From assembly GCA_009193035.1 (NCBI GenBank), contig SWDT01000171.1, forward strand, positions 113,893-177,892: a DNA stretch of 64,000 bases, given 5' to 3'. This stretch comes from Halicephalobus mephisto (lineage: Eukaryota > Nematoda > Chromadorea > Rhabditida > Panagrolaimidae). Made by a program: the position numbers and the translations under genes. Each line of letters starts with the position of its first letter. Within the stretch, counting starts at the first letter, position 1. The notes beneath the pieces are model-generated. The model was given only the letters and a program-made list of their open reading frames with translations. It ran no database searches and was not told the DNA's origin. Positions 51,201-62,236 of the stretch are shown here, piece by piece.

Positions 51201-54200
51201 AATTTCATATAAAAATCATTAATTTCATATAAAAACTATTAATTCCATATAAAAATCATTAATTTCATAAAAAGTATTAATTCCATATAAAAATCATTAA
51301 TTTCATATAAAAACTTTTAATTTCATATAAAATCTATTAACTTTATGAGATAATTTCTGACCCTATGTAAAAACTATTAATTTCATATTAAAATTTTCAG
51401 GGAAAATGTCAGGAGATGGTTTTTTACGGTTTCTGATGTCAGATGAAAACTCCCCAATATTTCTTGATAGAACAGAACGGCATCAGGATATGGATCAACC
51501 TCTTTGTCACTACTACATCAACAGTTCCCACAACACTTACTTGACTGGCAGACAATATGGCGGAAAATCGTCGACAGAAATCTACCGACAAGTTCTTTTA
51601 TCTGGTTGCAGATGTGTGGAATTGGATGCTTGGGACAGAGAAAACGAGCCGATTATTACTCACGGAAAAGCCATGTGTACCGATGTCAGTTTCAAAGACG
51701 TACTTTATCAAATTAAAGAAACAGCTTTTCTAAGATCGGATTATCCTGTTATTCTAAGTTTTGAAAATCACTGTTCTAAATCGAATCAATTGAAAATGGC
51801 CAAGTACTGTATGGAAGTTTTCGGAGACATGCTTCTCACGAAGCCCTTCGACGATTACCCCCTCGAACCCGGAGTACCCCTGCCTTCGCCGAATCGATTA
51901 AAAAGAAAAATTTTAATAAAAAATAAAAGATTAAAACCAGAAGTCGAACGACATCAATTGGAACAGTTTCTTCGAGAAGGCCGTCTGGACGAAGACGACG
52001 ATCAATTGGAGACTCCAGAAGTCGTCGGAGAAGACATGGTTTCGTCTCGTAAGTTTATCTAGTTTAAAATTTAAAAATTTTTTTGCTGAATTTTTTGAAT
52101 TTGGCACGCTTTTTTGAATTTTTTGCATTTTTTGAATTTTTTACATTTTTTGCATTTTTGTCTTTCCTAAGTCTTCTGGATCCTAGATATGGACCCGGGC
52201 TCCCATCTGGATGACTTCGGACTGCCCCCGAGTGACGACGAATATGAACATCGATTAGCAACTTTGGCGAATTCAACGACGACGGGGATATCTTCTGGAG
52301 GAACGAATGTACCTTCTAGTGGTGTTTTTTCGTCTTCATGGTTTTCATCAGGGAGATTAACACCGTCAAGTAGCAGATCTCTGGGATGCAATACTGGTGG
52401 TGGAAGTTCATCAAGAAATTCATCGAGAAATTCATCACCGAGAAATTCTATTGACAGTAGGAGTCTTTTACTTGCAGCTTTTGATTCTAGAAGACAGAAA
52501 TTTCACAAAGAACATTCTCTTAAAGCTTCGACAGACTCAGGCACTCCGGTCGGAATTCCTCAATCTGCTTCTATAGCAGGAATGGACAGAAGCAATTCAA
52601 GCAAATCAATCGGAAAAAGTCCCAGATTTCCATTCAGATCAATGACGAGTTCGGTTAAATCAACTTCAACAAGTTCGCCTCCGACAACCTCTAGACCTCC
52701 CACTTCACAAGGTTCGCAAGATGTGGCTTTCCAGTGAATCCGTCGTCTGTGTTCCTATTCGGAAATTCAGTTGTCTATCCGGAGCTTCTTTGACATCTAT
52801 CCTGCACGAATTAAGCACAGTCTGAATCACTTCTAATTTTTCAAATTCACTTTTATTTTATTTTTCAAATTCACGTATCTTTCAGAAATTCTCCACTGAG
52901 TGGTTGAATGTCATACTGTAAATGCACAAAAATTTTAAGTTGCTTATTGTATTTGAAGTGCAATTTTGAAATTTTATATAATTCTGAATAATTTGTTTTT
53001 TAGCTGGAGACCAAAGAGCACATCCAGAAATGGATGCCCCGATGGTCAGTCAAACTCCACCACCATTACTGCCAGGTAAAAAAATTACTGTAGAAAATAT
53101 AAAATAATAATTTTTAGAAACTAGAGAATTTGATGCTGAATTGAAAACGAATTTTATGTCGAAATTGAAACCTTTAACATTTACTAAGAAACCGGCGGTT
53201 GGTTTTTTTTGCATTACTGTAGCAGAGCGGTTTTGCTTAATTTCACGAGCTTAGAAATATCCCAAGCGCCTTAGGCTTCTCTAGCTCTCTCACCTCGAGC
53301 ACTCTGGAACCTGTATGCCTTCACGAAGGACACCAGTAGGCACTTGTAGGACTTCTAAGATACTGTAGCCCCTGTAGAGGTGACTGTAAAGAGGTTCCTG
53401 AATCACAAATACAAAATTTAGTTAACAAATATGTTATACAATAATACGGTAGTTTCGTTTATTTTAGTTTGATAATTAACTTGAGTTTACATAACCCAAA
53501 GCACGGTCTAATAATTGTAGATGATAATGAATAATATTCTTTCTCTCAGTTACCCTCATCGCCATGTGAATTGGCAGTCCCTGAGGAGGAATCAATGGAT
53601 CCTAATCTCTTATCTATTGGCCGGGATAAGCGGTCCTTCAGGAGACCAAGTGGAACCCCGGCTGATCACTCCATCAGCGCAGCCCTACTCGATGCGAGTA
53701 CCCCGAAACGAGTGGCCTCAACACGTCAAAAAAGTGGCAAAAAGGTCCTAATTAACTCCAGTAATCAAAATAGTACTAATAACACAAGTTTTTGGAATCA
53801 GGTCTGACTGAATGCAATCAATACGTAAGAGACCTTGAGTACGGTTTTCACGTTATTTGATTCTAACTAAATGTAGTCGATGAGAGAATTGCATTCCGAC
53901 AGAGGATTGAATATAACTGAGTATAATTAATGTGTTTGGATCACGTTTGTTTCTTATTAAAAAGGTACTAGTACGTTGATTACATTCAGGTATATTCAAT
54001 CTTCTGTTGGATTATAATCCTACCATCGATTGTGATTAGTTAGAATCAAATAATGTGGAAATTGTGGTCAGGGACTCTTACATGTTGATTGCATTCAGTC
54101 AGGTGTGATTTCAGAAAACCTGTGAAGTTTCGTAGAAAAATTAAGCTTAATTCGTGACGGGACCAATTCTTGCATTTTTAAAATTTTTATAGAAGTTATT

Positions 54201-57200
54201 GGATTTTTATATTTTTCGACGGATTACTGTAAACTAGTTGATTACTATTAATTCCATCGAAAAAAATAAAAATTTAATGATTTTTGTAAAAATTAAGAGA
54301 AATGCAAAAATTGGTCCCGTCACGAATCATGTTCGATTTTTTTATGATATTTATTAGTAATTTTAAGGAAGTTAATCGAAAAATCGATTAAACAATATTC
54401 GTGGTGGGACCAGTGCCTATTTTTTTGATTTTCACTTTTATTAAAGAAAATATTTAATTTTTGGTCCTTAAAAGTATTGTTTAATTTATTTCTCGATTTT
54501 TAAGCTTAATTGTCCTTTTTAATTAATTGTTTGTGGTTTGTTAGTGGTTTTTTGTGATTCAGGAGCTTTCTGTGATTTTAGAATTCTTATTTTTAAATTT
54601 CTTGCCTATCCGCACTTGTTTCAATTTTCATTTTTAAAATTTTGAAATTGCTTGCCCTTTGTAGTTTTGTTTTTTTGGCTGGTTTTGAAGATTTTGAAAT
54701 TTTGCTTGGCTGCTTAGATCGTTTTAAATGTATAAAATTTACTTTTGATGTTTTTTGATTGACTTCCCCTTAGGATATTTATGAATTACAATAAATTTAA
54801 TATTTTTAGCCTATTTTAACGAAAGAAGAAGAAGAAAGAATTTTTGCGGAATACAGCTACACTGGAGCAACGACGAACATCCATCCATTACTGTCTTCTT
54901 TGGTTAACTACACTCATCCAGTTAAATTCGCCGGATTCGATGTAGCGGACATGACTAATTACCATTTCCATATGAGTTCGTTTTCGGAGTCCACGGGTCT
55001 AGGGTACTTGAAGCAGAGTGCTCCGGAATTTGTAAATTACAACAAAAGACAACTGAGTAGGATTTATCCTAAAGGAGCACGGGTTGATTCCAGTAACTTT
55101 TTGCCACAGGTAAGATTACTGTAGAACGGTTGATGTTGAAATTATTACATTCTATGAAAAGTTAGAATTTTATGGATTTTGGACATTTCCAGAACCGCTG
55201 GAGATTTTCAGAAATGAATGATTCTGGAGTTTTCAGAAATGAATGATTCTGAAATTTTCCAGAATCTAATTGAAGGTTCTGAATTCTAGAATCTTGTGGA
55301 ATTTTCAACGTTTCGGAATCCGGCTAAAGTTTAGAATAAATATCAAAAACTGGGATTCCGGGGAATTTTAGAAATTCATGTCAAGATAATTCCGCAAAAG
55401 GTTTCATTTATGATTTATATAATGATTTTTAGATCTTCTGGAATGCGGGTTGTCAGATGGTTTCGCTTAACTTCCAAACTCCGGATGTCTGTATGCAACT
55501 GAATCAGGGAAAATTCGATTACAACGGAAATTGCGGATACTTGCTCAAACCAGACTTTATGCGGAGACCAGACAGAAGTTTTGATCCGTTTTCAGAATCT
55601 CCTGTGGATGGCGTGATTGCGGCACATTGTTCGGTCAGGGTTATCTCGGGTCAGTTCCTCTGTGAAAGAAAAGTCGGAACTTATGTCGAAGTAGAAATGT
55701 ACGGTTTGCCAACGGACACAATCAGGAAGGAACATAGGACGAAGACTGTTTCCGCAAACGGACTGAATCCTGTATACCAAGATGAACCGTTTGTGTTCAG
55801 AAAAGTGGTCCTTCCAGAATTGGCTGTTCTTAGATTTGCTGTCTATGATGAAAATAACAAGCAACTAGGACAAAGGATATTACCCTTAGATGGTCTTCAA
55901 GCGGGATACAGACATATCTCATTAAGAACAGAATCAACGATGCCAATGTGTCTTCCGACCCTGTTTGTCCATCTGGTTCTGAAAACATATGTTCCGGATG
56001 AGCTAAGTGGACTTGTGGATGCTTTAGCAGATCCCAGGGCTTATCTTCAGTTATCCGCTCAGGAAAAGAGGAAAGAAGCTCTCCACAACATGGGTGTTGA
56101 TGACAGCGATATTGTGGAAGTTCCTGCAGGAACTGGAAATGGAACTGCTGGAGGAGATACTGTAGGTCCGACAACAGGAGCTGCAACGAAGAAGAAGGAC
56201 GAAAACAAATTGAAGGCAAATGGAGCAATTAGTATGGAGTAGGTTTTTTTTGGAGGATATCAAGTCTCAAAGAGGGATTTTCGGTTTAAAAATTTTCTGT
56301 TCTGAAAACGAAATATTTCATTTAAAAATTCAAGTTTCGGAGGGAAAATAGTTGAAACATTTTTAATTTTAAAAGAGAAACCTTAAATCAGGATTGCACA
56401 TATTGAAAAATATTGAATTTTGTTTTAGTCGTCAAAATAACGTCCAAACCCCGACTCAAGAGCTCAAAGATGGAACAACGGTTTCGGCATCGAAAGGCGC
56501 TACAGATTCCTTCGAAAACAAATTCAAAGTAAGTTTGTTCTTTAACTAGTTCATAAATGATATCTTTGACAATCTGTGGTACTTTCTATTCTTTAACTAA
56601 ATCGGGGGTGAGTAATATGAACACTTTGATCTAACAGAGGACGGCTCGTTTAACTGCTTCTTTACGTCTAACATTCACAACTGGAAAAAATCGTTCAAAG
56701 CACGTGCCGAAAGTGGATATATCGACTCCTGAAGCAGAAGAACCTCAGCAGAAACAATCAACTTCATCGTTGTCTCCAACGACGGCTGTACCTAAGACTT
56801 CATTCAGCAAAGAAGCGACCAGGAAGATTTCTGGATTATTTGATTCGAAGAAATCTTCAGCTGCAGCGGCTGCAGCAGCTACAGTATCCAGTCTTGCTTC
56901 TACGGAAAAAGGAGGATCGTTTTCTGAGAGTAATAGAAGTAAAGACAGTAGAGGAAGCTTCTGCGAAACCACAGGGGAATCTGCTTCTCAGGGGTCAAGC
57001 AAGCAAGCGGGTTTAACGGTCCCGATGAACAGAGGTCGGCCTTCCATAAGTGCTACTGTAGCTGCAGAAGACACTAAACGCGAATGGTCGAAAAAAATGG
57101 AAGGAAAAGCTCCACCTTCTGTTTCTACTACTGCAGCTCCAAAAAAGTTCCAGGTTCGAGAATGTCGTGGAAACATCACACTAACATGGATAACCGGGCT

Positions 57201-58224
57201 AATTATCTTATCCCCTGGGAATTGATTTTAACACTTCATTACTAATTCTATTTTTGTTTTTTCCTTTCCAGTTTTATTTTCTTTATACCTTAAATTTAGA
57301 CAATGATTGGAATTTTTTTAGTTCGATCCTATTGCGACTTCGACTCTGAGGAAAGAAAAAGTGTTCCAAAAACTCTCCAAAAAACTGTTGAAGGATATGG
57401 AGGAGGTTCAAAAAAGACATCAGAAGCAACGTGACACTATCCAGAAACAACAGCAATCGAGTGTGGATAAACTAATGGGAGATTCCAAAAAAGGGAAAAA
57501 GAATCTGTCGAGTTCAGGGTCTGGGGGAAGTAGACATTCTAGCTTGAGTGCAAGAACAAGCGATCCAGCCACAGGCAACGATGTCTGCAACGACCACAAG
57601 GTTTGTTGTCTTATTAACACCAATCTACGCGTAGGAAAATTCTCACATGAAAACATTTCCAGATTCGATCGTTGGTGTCCAATCAGACAGATGAATGGTC
57701 GAATATGATCCGTCGACAAGCCCAAGAAGTTTTTGAATTGAAAAAGCAGCAAATCGTTGATGAATACGATCTCTTGAAAAAACTGCTGTTAGAGGGTCAG
57801 AGACAACAAATGGAATCCCTTAAGTCTAAGCTGGAAGTCGAGAATCGGGATCTGAAACAAGCTCAAACAAGGAAATCAATGGAAGACACGAAGCAGATCG
57901 AGAAGGATACTCAGATTTCCAGCAGAGCCGAGAAAGAACGACGTGTAAAAGAAACAAAGGAAAGAAACGTCAAGCAGTTTGTCGAAGAAAGAAAGAGATT
58001 AGCCATGAAGTAAGTTTCTAAATTAAGACTGATATGGAGATTCAATTTTGAATTGAAATGAACGCGAATCTATTTTCAGAGCTGAAATGCACGAAAAACA
58101 ACTCAACGACCTCCATAACAAGCAGCTCGAAAATCTCGAGAGGGAAAAACAAAAAGCATTAGAACAAGAAGAAATGAATCACAGAGAATCTCTCCTTGCT
58201 TCCAAACCGGAAAGTGTAGTCTAA
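48282..58224 (+). CDS. egl-8: Phospholipase C-beta (EGL-8 type)
   Basis: Gq-activated enzyme hydrolysing PIP2 to IP3 and diacylglycerol at membranes. Sixteen exons fit one frame: 48282-48727, 49791-49926, 50188-50280, 50850-51117, 51401-52048, 52187-52711, 53004-53075, 53118-53197, 53550-53744, 54810-55109, 55433-56238, 56429-56528, 56638-57153, 57322-57600, 57663-58009, 58080-58224 (1651 residues). Order: PH-like N-terminus, EF-hand region, catalytic X box (INSSHNTYL and IITHGK hold the two catalytic His; VELDAW and SFENH follow), a long Ser-rich X-Y linker, Y box ([20 protein letters not shown]), C2 domain (VRVISGQFL...), and a Lys/Glu-rich coiled-coil C-terminus. The last residues, ESVV, fit a class I PDZ ligand. 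Exons 3 (93 nt) and 9 (195 nt) are in-frame and may be optional. At exon 6 an acceptor 15 nt upstream is equally in frame. Confidence 0.93.
48740..49690. repeat. Repeats in the first PLC-beta intron
   Basis: Words such as 'aatttcaagcataattataa' and 'tcgaaattgt.tcaccacgaaaat.tttatata' recur several times each; no exon is visible between 48728 and 49790. Confidence 0.65.
51130..51390. repeat. 20-bp minisatellite in a PLC-beta intron
   Basis: About twelve copies of ATTAATTTCATATAAAAAYY fill the intron just upstream of the X-box exon. Confidence 0.85.
53804..54102. mobile_element. 299-bp foldback element in a PLC-beta intron
   Basis: CTGACTGAATGCAATCAA at the left is the exact complement of TTGATTGCATTCAGTCAG at the right end. 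Further inside, TTATTTGATTCTAACTAA pairs exactly with TTAGTTAGAATCAAATAA, so nearly the whole element can fold on itself. No coding capacity. Confidence 0.8.
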
Positions 58225-58731
58225 TTCCGATTATTTCTCAAATATTCCAAGATGCCAAAAGATATTGAATAATTCCTCTTCGCTCAAAACGGTTCATCTT
58301 ACATTCAGTAATTTTTGCTCCGATGGAAACGCGTGGAACTATTTATACATACTTATCTTCGATATCCCTTATCTCCAAATCAGATTTCTACAGAAATGAT
58401 TCCAGTCTGTGCCATTATATAGGTTTTTTGTATCTTATCAGTTTTTGACAAAATTAGACATATTTACTGTTTTATGAGATGAAAAATATGATGTAATAAA
58501 CAAAACATAAATCAGGAGAAACCGTCAAGAGATTTTAAAATGGCGTATAAAATTTTAAGATTTAATTGGGTTTTGATTGTGAAGAATAGGATCTAAGAGT
58601 TTTAGTATAGAGTTCGACACTGAACGTAACTAATAAGAAAATTAAAAATAATTTACTAGTTGTAATATGGTGGCATATTCTTGTCTTATGATACGTGAAT
58701 CATTTAATTTATTAACCACTAGTAAAACTAA

Positions 58732-59039
58732 TGTAGGCATAAAGATCGGAGTTAAACCGGAAACGGCCTAGAGAGAATGCTCATAGCTCTGCCCAGTCAG
58801 CCGACGCCTGGGAGGCGAGACAAAAGTGTTAGAGAGTCAGTCTTTGAAAAATTCCAGCTTTAGACGGGTCCGAGTTTGACTTTGGTCAAATGAGGACCCT
58901 TCCTCCTTTGTTCTATGCTCATGTTGAGATAAACAAGCTTAATTGCTAATAGTAGGAACCAACAGTTTTCTGCTCAATCAAGGGGATCCCAAGGTGTCAC
59001 ACCATCGACAATCCCTCTTATAACATTACCTTTACTACA
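58732..59039 (+). mobile_element. TGTAG...CTACA element, copy 2
   Basis: 308-bp copy of the family described at 2573-2893, starting TGTAGGCATAAAGATC and ending TTTACTACA. Its right end directly abuts the zinc-finger coding fragment that starts at about 59040. Confidence 0.7.
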
Positions 59040-59118
59040 TATCTAGTAGATTACGTGTTTAAGAAAGCTATAGGACATTTCAATCATTGTGGAAAGACGG
59101 ATAAGGATAAGAAACACA

Positions 59119-59130
59119 TATGCCACTGTA
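59119..59130. repeat. Target-site duplication of the SINE, left copy
   Basis: TATGCCACTGTA at 59119-59130 is repeated exactly at 59458-59469, on either side of the SINE and in the same coding context (HICHC / CHCMKKF). Confidence 0.8.
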
Positions 59131-59457
59131 AAAGATAAAGATAAGAGGCCCAGTAATTGAGCTTGACGGAACTTTCCAAATCTGCAGGTATCCGGAAGTT
59201 CTGGCAAACTGCTGAGTGTGACAAAGGCGGGCTTGCCACTTTGACCGCAAGGGTCAAACTTTGACTTTTACGGGTCCACTGGGGCCAGCAGCACTCGGAC
59301 TCGCTCTGTCTTCCACATTGAATGTGTCTCCATTTCGCTCTAAACCCTCCTGAGGAGGTGGAGTAACTTTACAATTTTGAGTTTGGACCGACCGGGATTC
59401 GAACCTGCGCTCCGATCCGCAGTATTTTGCGTCCGCGCCTCCATACCACCATCGGCT
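59131..59457 (-). mobile_element. tRNA-derived SINE inserted in the zinc-finger exon
   Basis: On the reverse strand the element starts near 59457 with a tRNA-like head: an A-box-like GGTGGTATGGAGGCGCGG, then a B box GGTTCGAATCC about 40 nt on. A unique body follows, ending in CTTATCTTTATCTTT at 59131. It is bounded by 12-bp target duplications. The head does not fold into a proper tRNA acceptor stem, so it is not a working tRNA gene. Its tail implies mobilisation by a LINE. Confidence 0.8.
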
Positions 59458-60184
59458 TATGCCACTGTATGAAGAAATTTCTCACACGCGGTGAATTGAT
59501 GAATCATGCCAAAGTTCACGCACCAAAGACTGAAGCTTGCCATATTTGTGACTACAAAAGCACTGCAAGACAGGATTTGAAGATGCATTTGGCTCACACT
59601 CATAATTATTATGATGAAAAGGCAGTCAATTGTAAGCATTGTCAAGCCAAATTTGTTGTCAGAAGAGATGCCATTATTCACGAATTTAATCGCCACATGA
59701 CTCCAGAAGAACAACGGCTCCATGGATTTGTATGCAGCTTTTGCAACATACCATTTGCTAACCGAACAAAGTTGAATGAACACAAAAAGACTCATGCAGA
59801 GAAGGTACTAAAGTGTAACAAGTGTGATTTCTCGGCTAAATTTAAAGACTCCTTGATAAAGCATTATAGACGACGACATGGAGCATTTATTTGTGAAGAT
59901 TGTGGAGTAGAAGTAGAAGGATTTAATATTATCATAGATCATGAAAATTTCGGATGTGAATACAAAAGGAAGCTTGCTCCTGGTCCTTCGATTCCTATCA
60001 CTGATATGGAAGGAACTTTGCTAATGCAGGAAATTTTTGACAAGTGTTCTGAAGATCCAGAAGATCACAAAGTCTATGTAATCTACCATGAAGAGAAATT
60101 TAAAAAAGGCTTGGATTCTGCGGCTATTTACGTCGGCCACGGACGCTGTAGACGATGGGGAAGGCATTTCAGATATTCAACAAA

Positions 60185-60481
60185 CCCATCGTCCAAGTAT
60201 TATCATCTACCCCATTGCCATTTATCTACGGATCTGAAACGTGGACATTACTCAAATCTGACATGAACAGACTCGAAGTGTTTCAAATGAGATATCTACG
60301 ACAAATAGCGAAAATTCAAATCAAGGACCACATTCGTAACAAAGTGATCCGCACAAGGTGCAACCAAAAAAAATTGAGGAACAAATCGGGAAAAGAAGAT
60401 TTCAATGGTTCGGTCATGTCTGCCGTATGGAGAACATACGATTGCCAAATCAAATTCTATGGAGACAAAAACCAACCCAAT
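60185..60481 (+). pseudogene. LINE reverse-transcriptase C-terminal fragment
   Basis: The start frame reads IYGSETWTLLKSDMNRLEVF and QMRYLRQIAKIQIKDHIRN, the hallmark end of endonuclease/reverse-transcriptase LINEs. A shift to another frame restores the next block (RRFQWFGHVCRMENIRLPNQ), so the fragment carries a frameshift. It is 5'-truncated and ends where copy 3 of the TGTAG element begins. Confidence 0.75.
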
Positions 60482-60763
60482 TGTAGGCATAAAGATCAGA
60501 ATTGAACCGCAAACGGCCAAGACAGAATGCCCAAAGCTCCGCCCAGTCAGCCAACGCCTGGGAGGTGAGACTAAAGTGTTAGAGAATCAGTTTTTGAGGA
60601 AATCCAACTCAAACCTGATCCGAGTTTGACTTTGAACAAGACGAGGATCTTTCCTCTCTTTGTTCTATGCTCATGTTGAGATAAACAGGCTTAATTGCTA
60701 ATAGTAGGAACCAACAGTTATCCGCCCAACCAAGAACAACACTTTACCACCTTATTTACTACA
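60482..60763 (+). mobile_element. TGTAG...CTACA element, copy 3
   Basis: 282-bp copy with an internal deletion near its right end, same start and end words as copies 1 and 2. It sits directly on the LINE tail. Confidence 0.7.
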
Positions 60764-60819
60764 TGATTATTGATACATTACGTCATGGTCATAGGTCTTT
60801 AACCTGATTCGCTTTAGCG

Positions 60820-61207
60820 AATTCCTACCAAATCTAACACAATCTCCTTAAAATCATATTTTTCCATTAATTTCAGAAAAAACAAACAATAGTGACCACA
60901 ATGATGTGTATTAAAGTTTTAAATTTGAAAAGTTGATAATTTTATAGCTCCAGTACTATCTGACTTCGTCAGGTATTTTCGTAATTCTAATGGAGGGTGC
61001 AATCCGAAAGAATCAAAGTAATAACACCCAATAAGTACCATTATTTCTACTCAGATCCAAATTAACAATTCCACATTCTACATCATTAACCTTCTTTGGA
61101 AGAGTATATCTCATAAATACCCCTCTAAAATTTTTTATTTTTAATTCTTTAGCTAGTTTTGTAATGTCGCAATTTGTTAATGGTTTGTTAATAAACACTT
61201 TTGTCAT
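60820..61207 (-). pseudogene. Relic of a Polinton/Maverick adenain-like cysteine protease
   Basis: Reverse-strand remains of the capsid-maturation type protease of Polinton/Maverick virus-like transposons. From 61207 to 61013 one frame carries FRGVF and ECGIVNLD, the start of the family. A second frame near 61010-60950 carries YYFDSFG, and a third near 60905-60836 carries a CGHYC word at the expected active-site Cys. Two frame changes and a Tyr where the conserved active-site His would be expected show that the copy is dead. No other Polinton gene (polymerase, integrase, capsid) was seen. Confidence 0.6.
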
Positions 61208-61379
61208 TTATAATCAAGAAAAATTTACCGGATCACAACAAACCCTCTCAAAGGGCGCGTCAGAAGTATGGGTGAAAATAGCACCAATATTGCTTAAAAT
61301 AAGAGTTTTTTGATGAAATATGTGTTATTTATCGCGTAAAACTCCTATTTTTCTGGTGGGGGCGAGGAGGGCTGTCCTA

Positions 61380-61815
61380 GAGACCCCTATTATATACTAC
61401 TTGGATGGAAAGGCCAAGTCCATCGCCTGATCCCAAAAGTCTCTTCTGACACTCGACTCCGCTAGATCTCATCTGACTGAAGCAACTAAAGATTCGATCA
61501 AAAAAGATTCTAAAATTGCGGTAATTCCAGGAGGATTAACAAAGTTGTTGCAGCCTTTGGATATTTCGGTGAACAAACCGTTCAAAAATTACTTGAGAAA
61601 TCAATGGGAAAAGTGGATGTCAAACACTAATGCTCACACATACAAAAAGCGGAAGAATAAGGTGAGCTTCCTATTCAAAGGTTTGTAGATGGATTTTGGA
61701 AAGCTTCGAAGCAGTGTCCATAGATTGCATCAAAAATGGGTTTAGAAGAGCATTGAAGGAAAAAGTAGGAATTTTATATGAAGAATTTTCAGAGCTCGAG
61801 CTGGATGATTAAAAT
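61380..61815 (+). pseudogene. pogo/Tigger-type DDE transposase relic
   Basis: One frame reads LTLDSARSHLTEATKDSI (second catalytic Asp block) and AVIPGGLTKLLQPLDISVNK (third acidic block), typical of pogo/Tigger transposases with the DDE_1 fold. The N-terminal DNA-binding part is missing, and at least two frame changes and stops follow near 61670-61740. Downstream, at about 61963, lies an 18-bp palindrome (TATAAACCCGGGTTTATA) that may be terminal-repeat sequence. Confidence 0.75.
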
Positions 61816-62130
61816 TGTGATATTTTTGTTGATTTTGGTAGTAAAATAAATTTGAAAAAGTTGTTTACAAACAAAAATTGAAAGAAAAGTTTGCGAACAC
61901 AGTGGTTTGGCCATCTGCGCGAAATTATAAAACGCGTGTCATTTTCCCGTGTATAAGCCCGTTCAGTGTATAAACCCGGGTTTATAATCTGGAAATTAGG
62001 GTAATATTTGTGGATGAATTCAGCTTGATTTCAATATCGACTGCAGTATAAACCTTAAAAAAATTTTGATGAAAAATTAGCTAATAAGTAATCTATGATT
62101 ATTAACAACTTGATGTTTTTCTGATTGCAG

Positions 62131-62236
62131 AATTACATAAAGAGCATATGCGTTTCGAACAAATTTCAAATTCATCTGCCCAAGAAGGACCAGTAAAAGT
62201 TGGAGATTTCATGAGTAATTCTGTTAATTTAATCTC
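62131..62236 (+). CDS. Orphan internal exon, unrecognised gene
   Basis: A clean TTCTGATTGCAG acceptor and CTC|GTAAGT donor bound 106 nt with one open frame of 34 codons (HKEHMRFEQI...EGPVKVGDFMSNSVNL). The other two frames are closed. Partner exons were not identified; it may belong to a gene continuing past the window or be a remnant. Confidence 0.35.

Larger units (their letters stand above)
59040..60180 (+). pseudogene. C2H2 zinc-finger gene fragment broken by a SINE
   Basis: Intronless fragment. 59040-59130 reads in frame up to HICHC, where a SINE (59131-59457) interrupts; coding resumes with the duplicated ICHC word at 59458. At least five C2H2 fingers follow: CHICDYKSTARQDLKMHLAHTH, then CKHC..H, CSFC..H, CNKC..H and CEDC..H. 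Fingers normally bind DNA or RNA. The last part (KVYVIYHEEK, then AAIYVGHGRCRRWGRHF) resembles the GIY and YIG halves of a GIY-YIG nuclease, cut short where LINE sequence begins near 60185. Both ends abut mobile DNA, so this may be a dead host gene, a retrocopy, or a piece of a larger element. Reading on from the left part hits a stop within three codons. Confidence 0.6.

Noticed and set aside
56745..57179. Reverse-strand frames over PLC-beta exon 13
   Set aside because: Shadows of the Ser/Ala-rich C-terminal coding exon; the plus frame continues through matching splice phases.
59385..59457. tRNA gene on the reverse strand
   Set aside because: A B box and an A-box-like stretch are present, but the acceptor and T stems do not pair properly and the unit is flanked by target duplications, so it is the head of a SINE.
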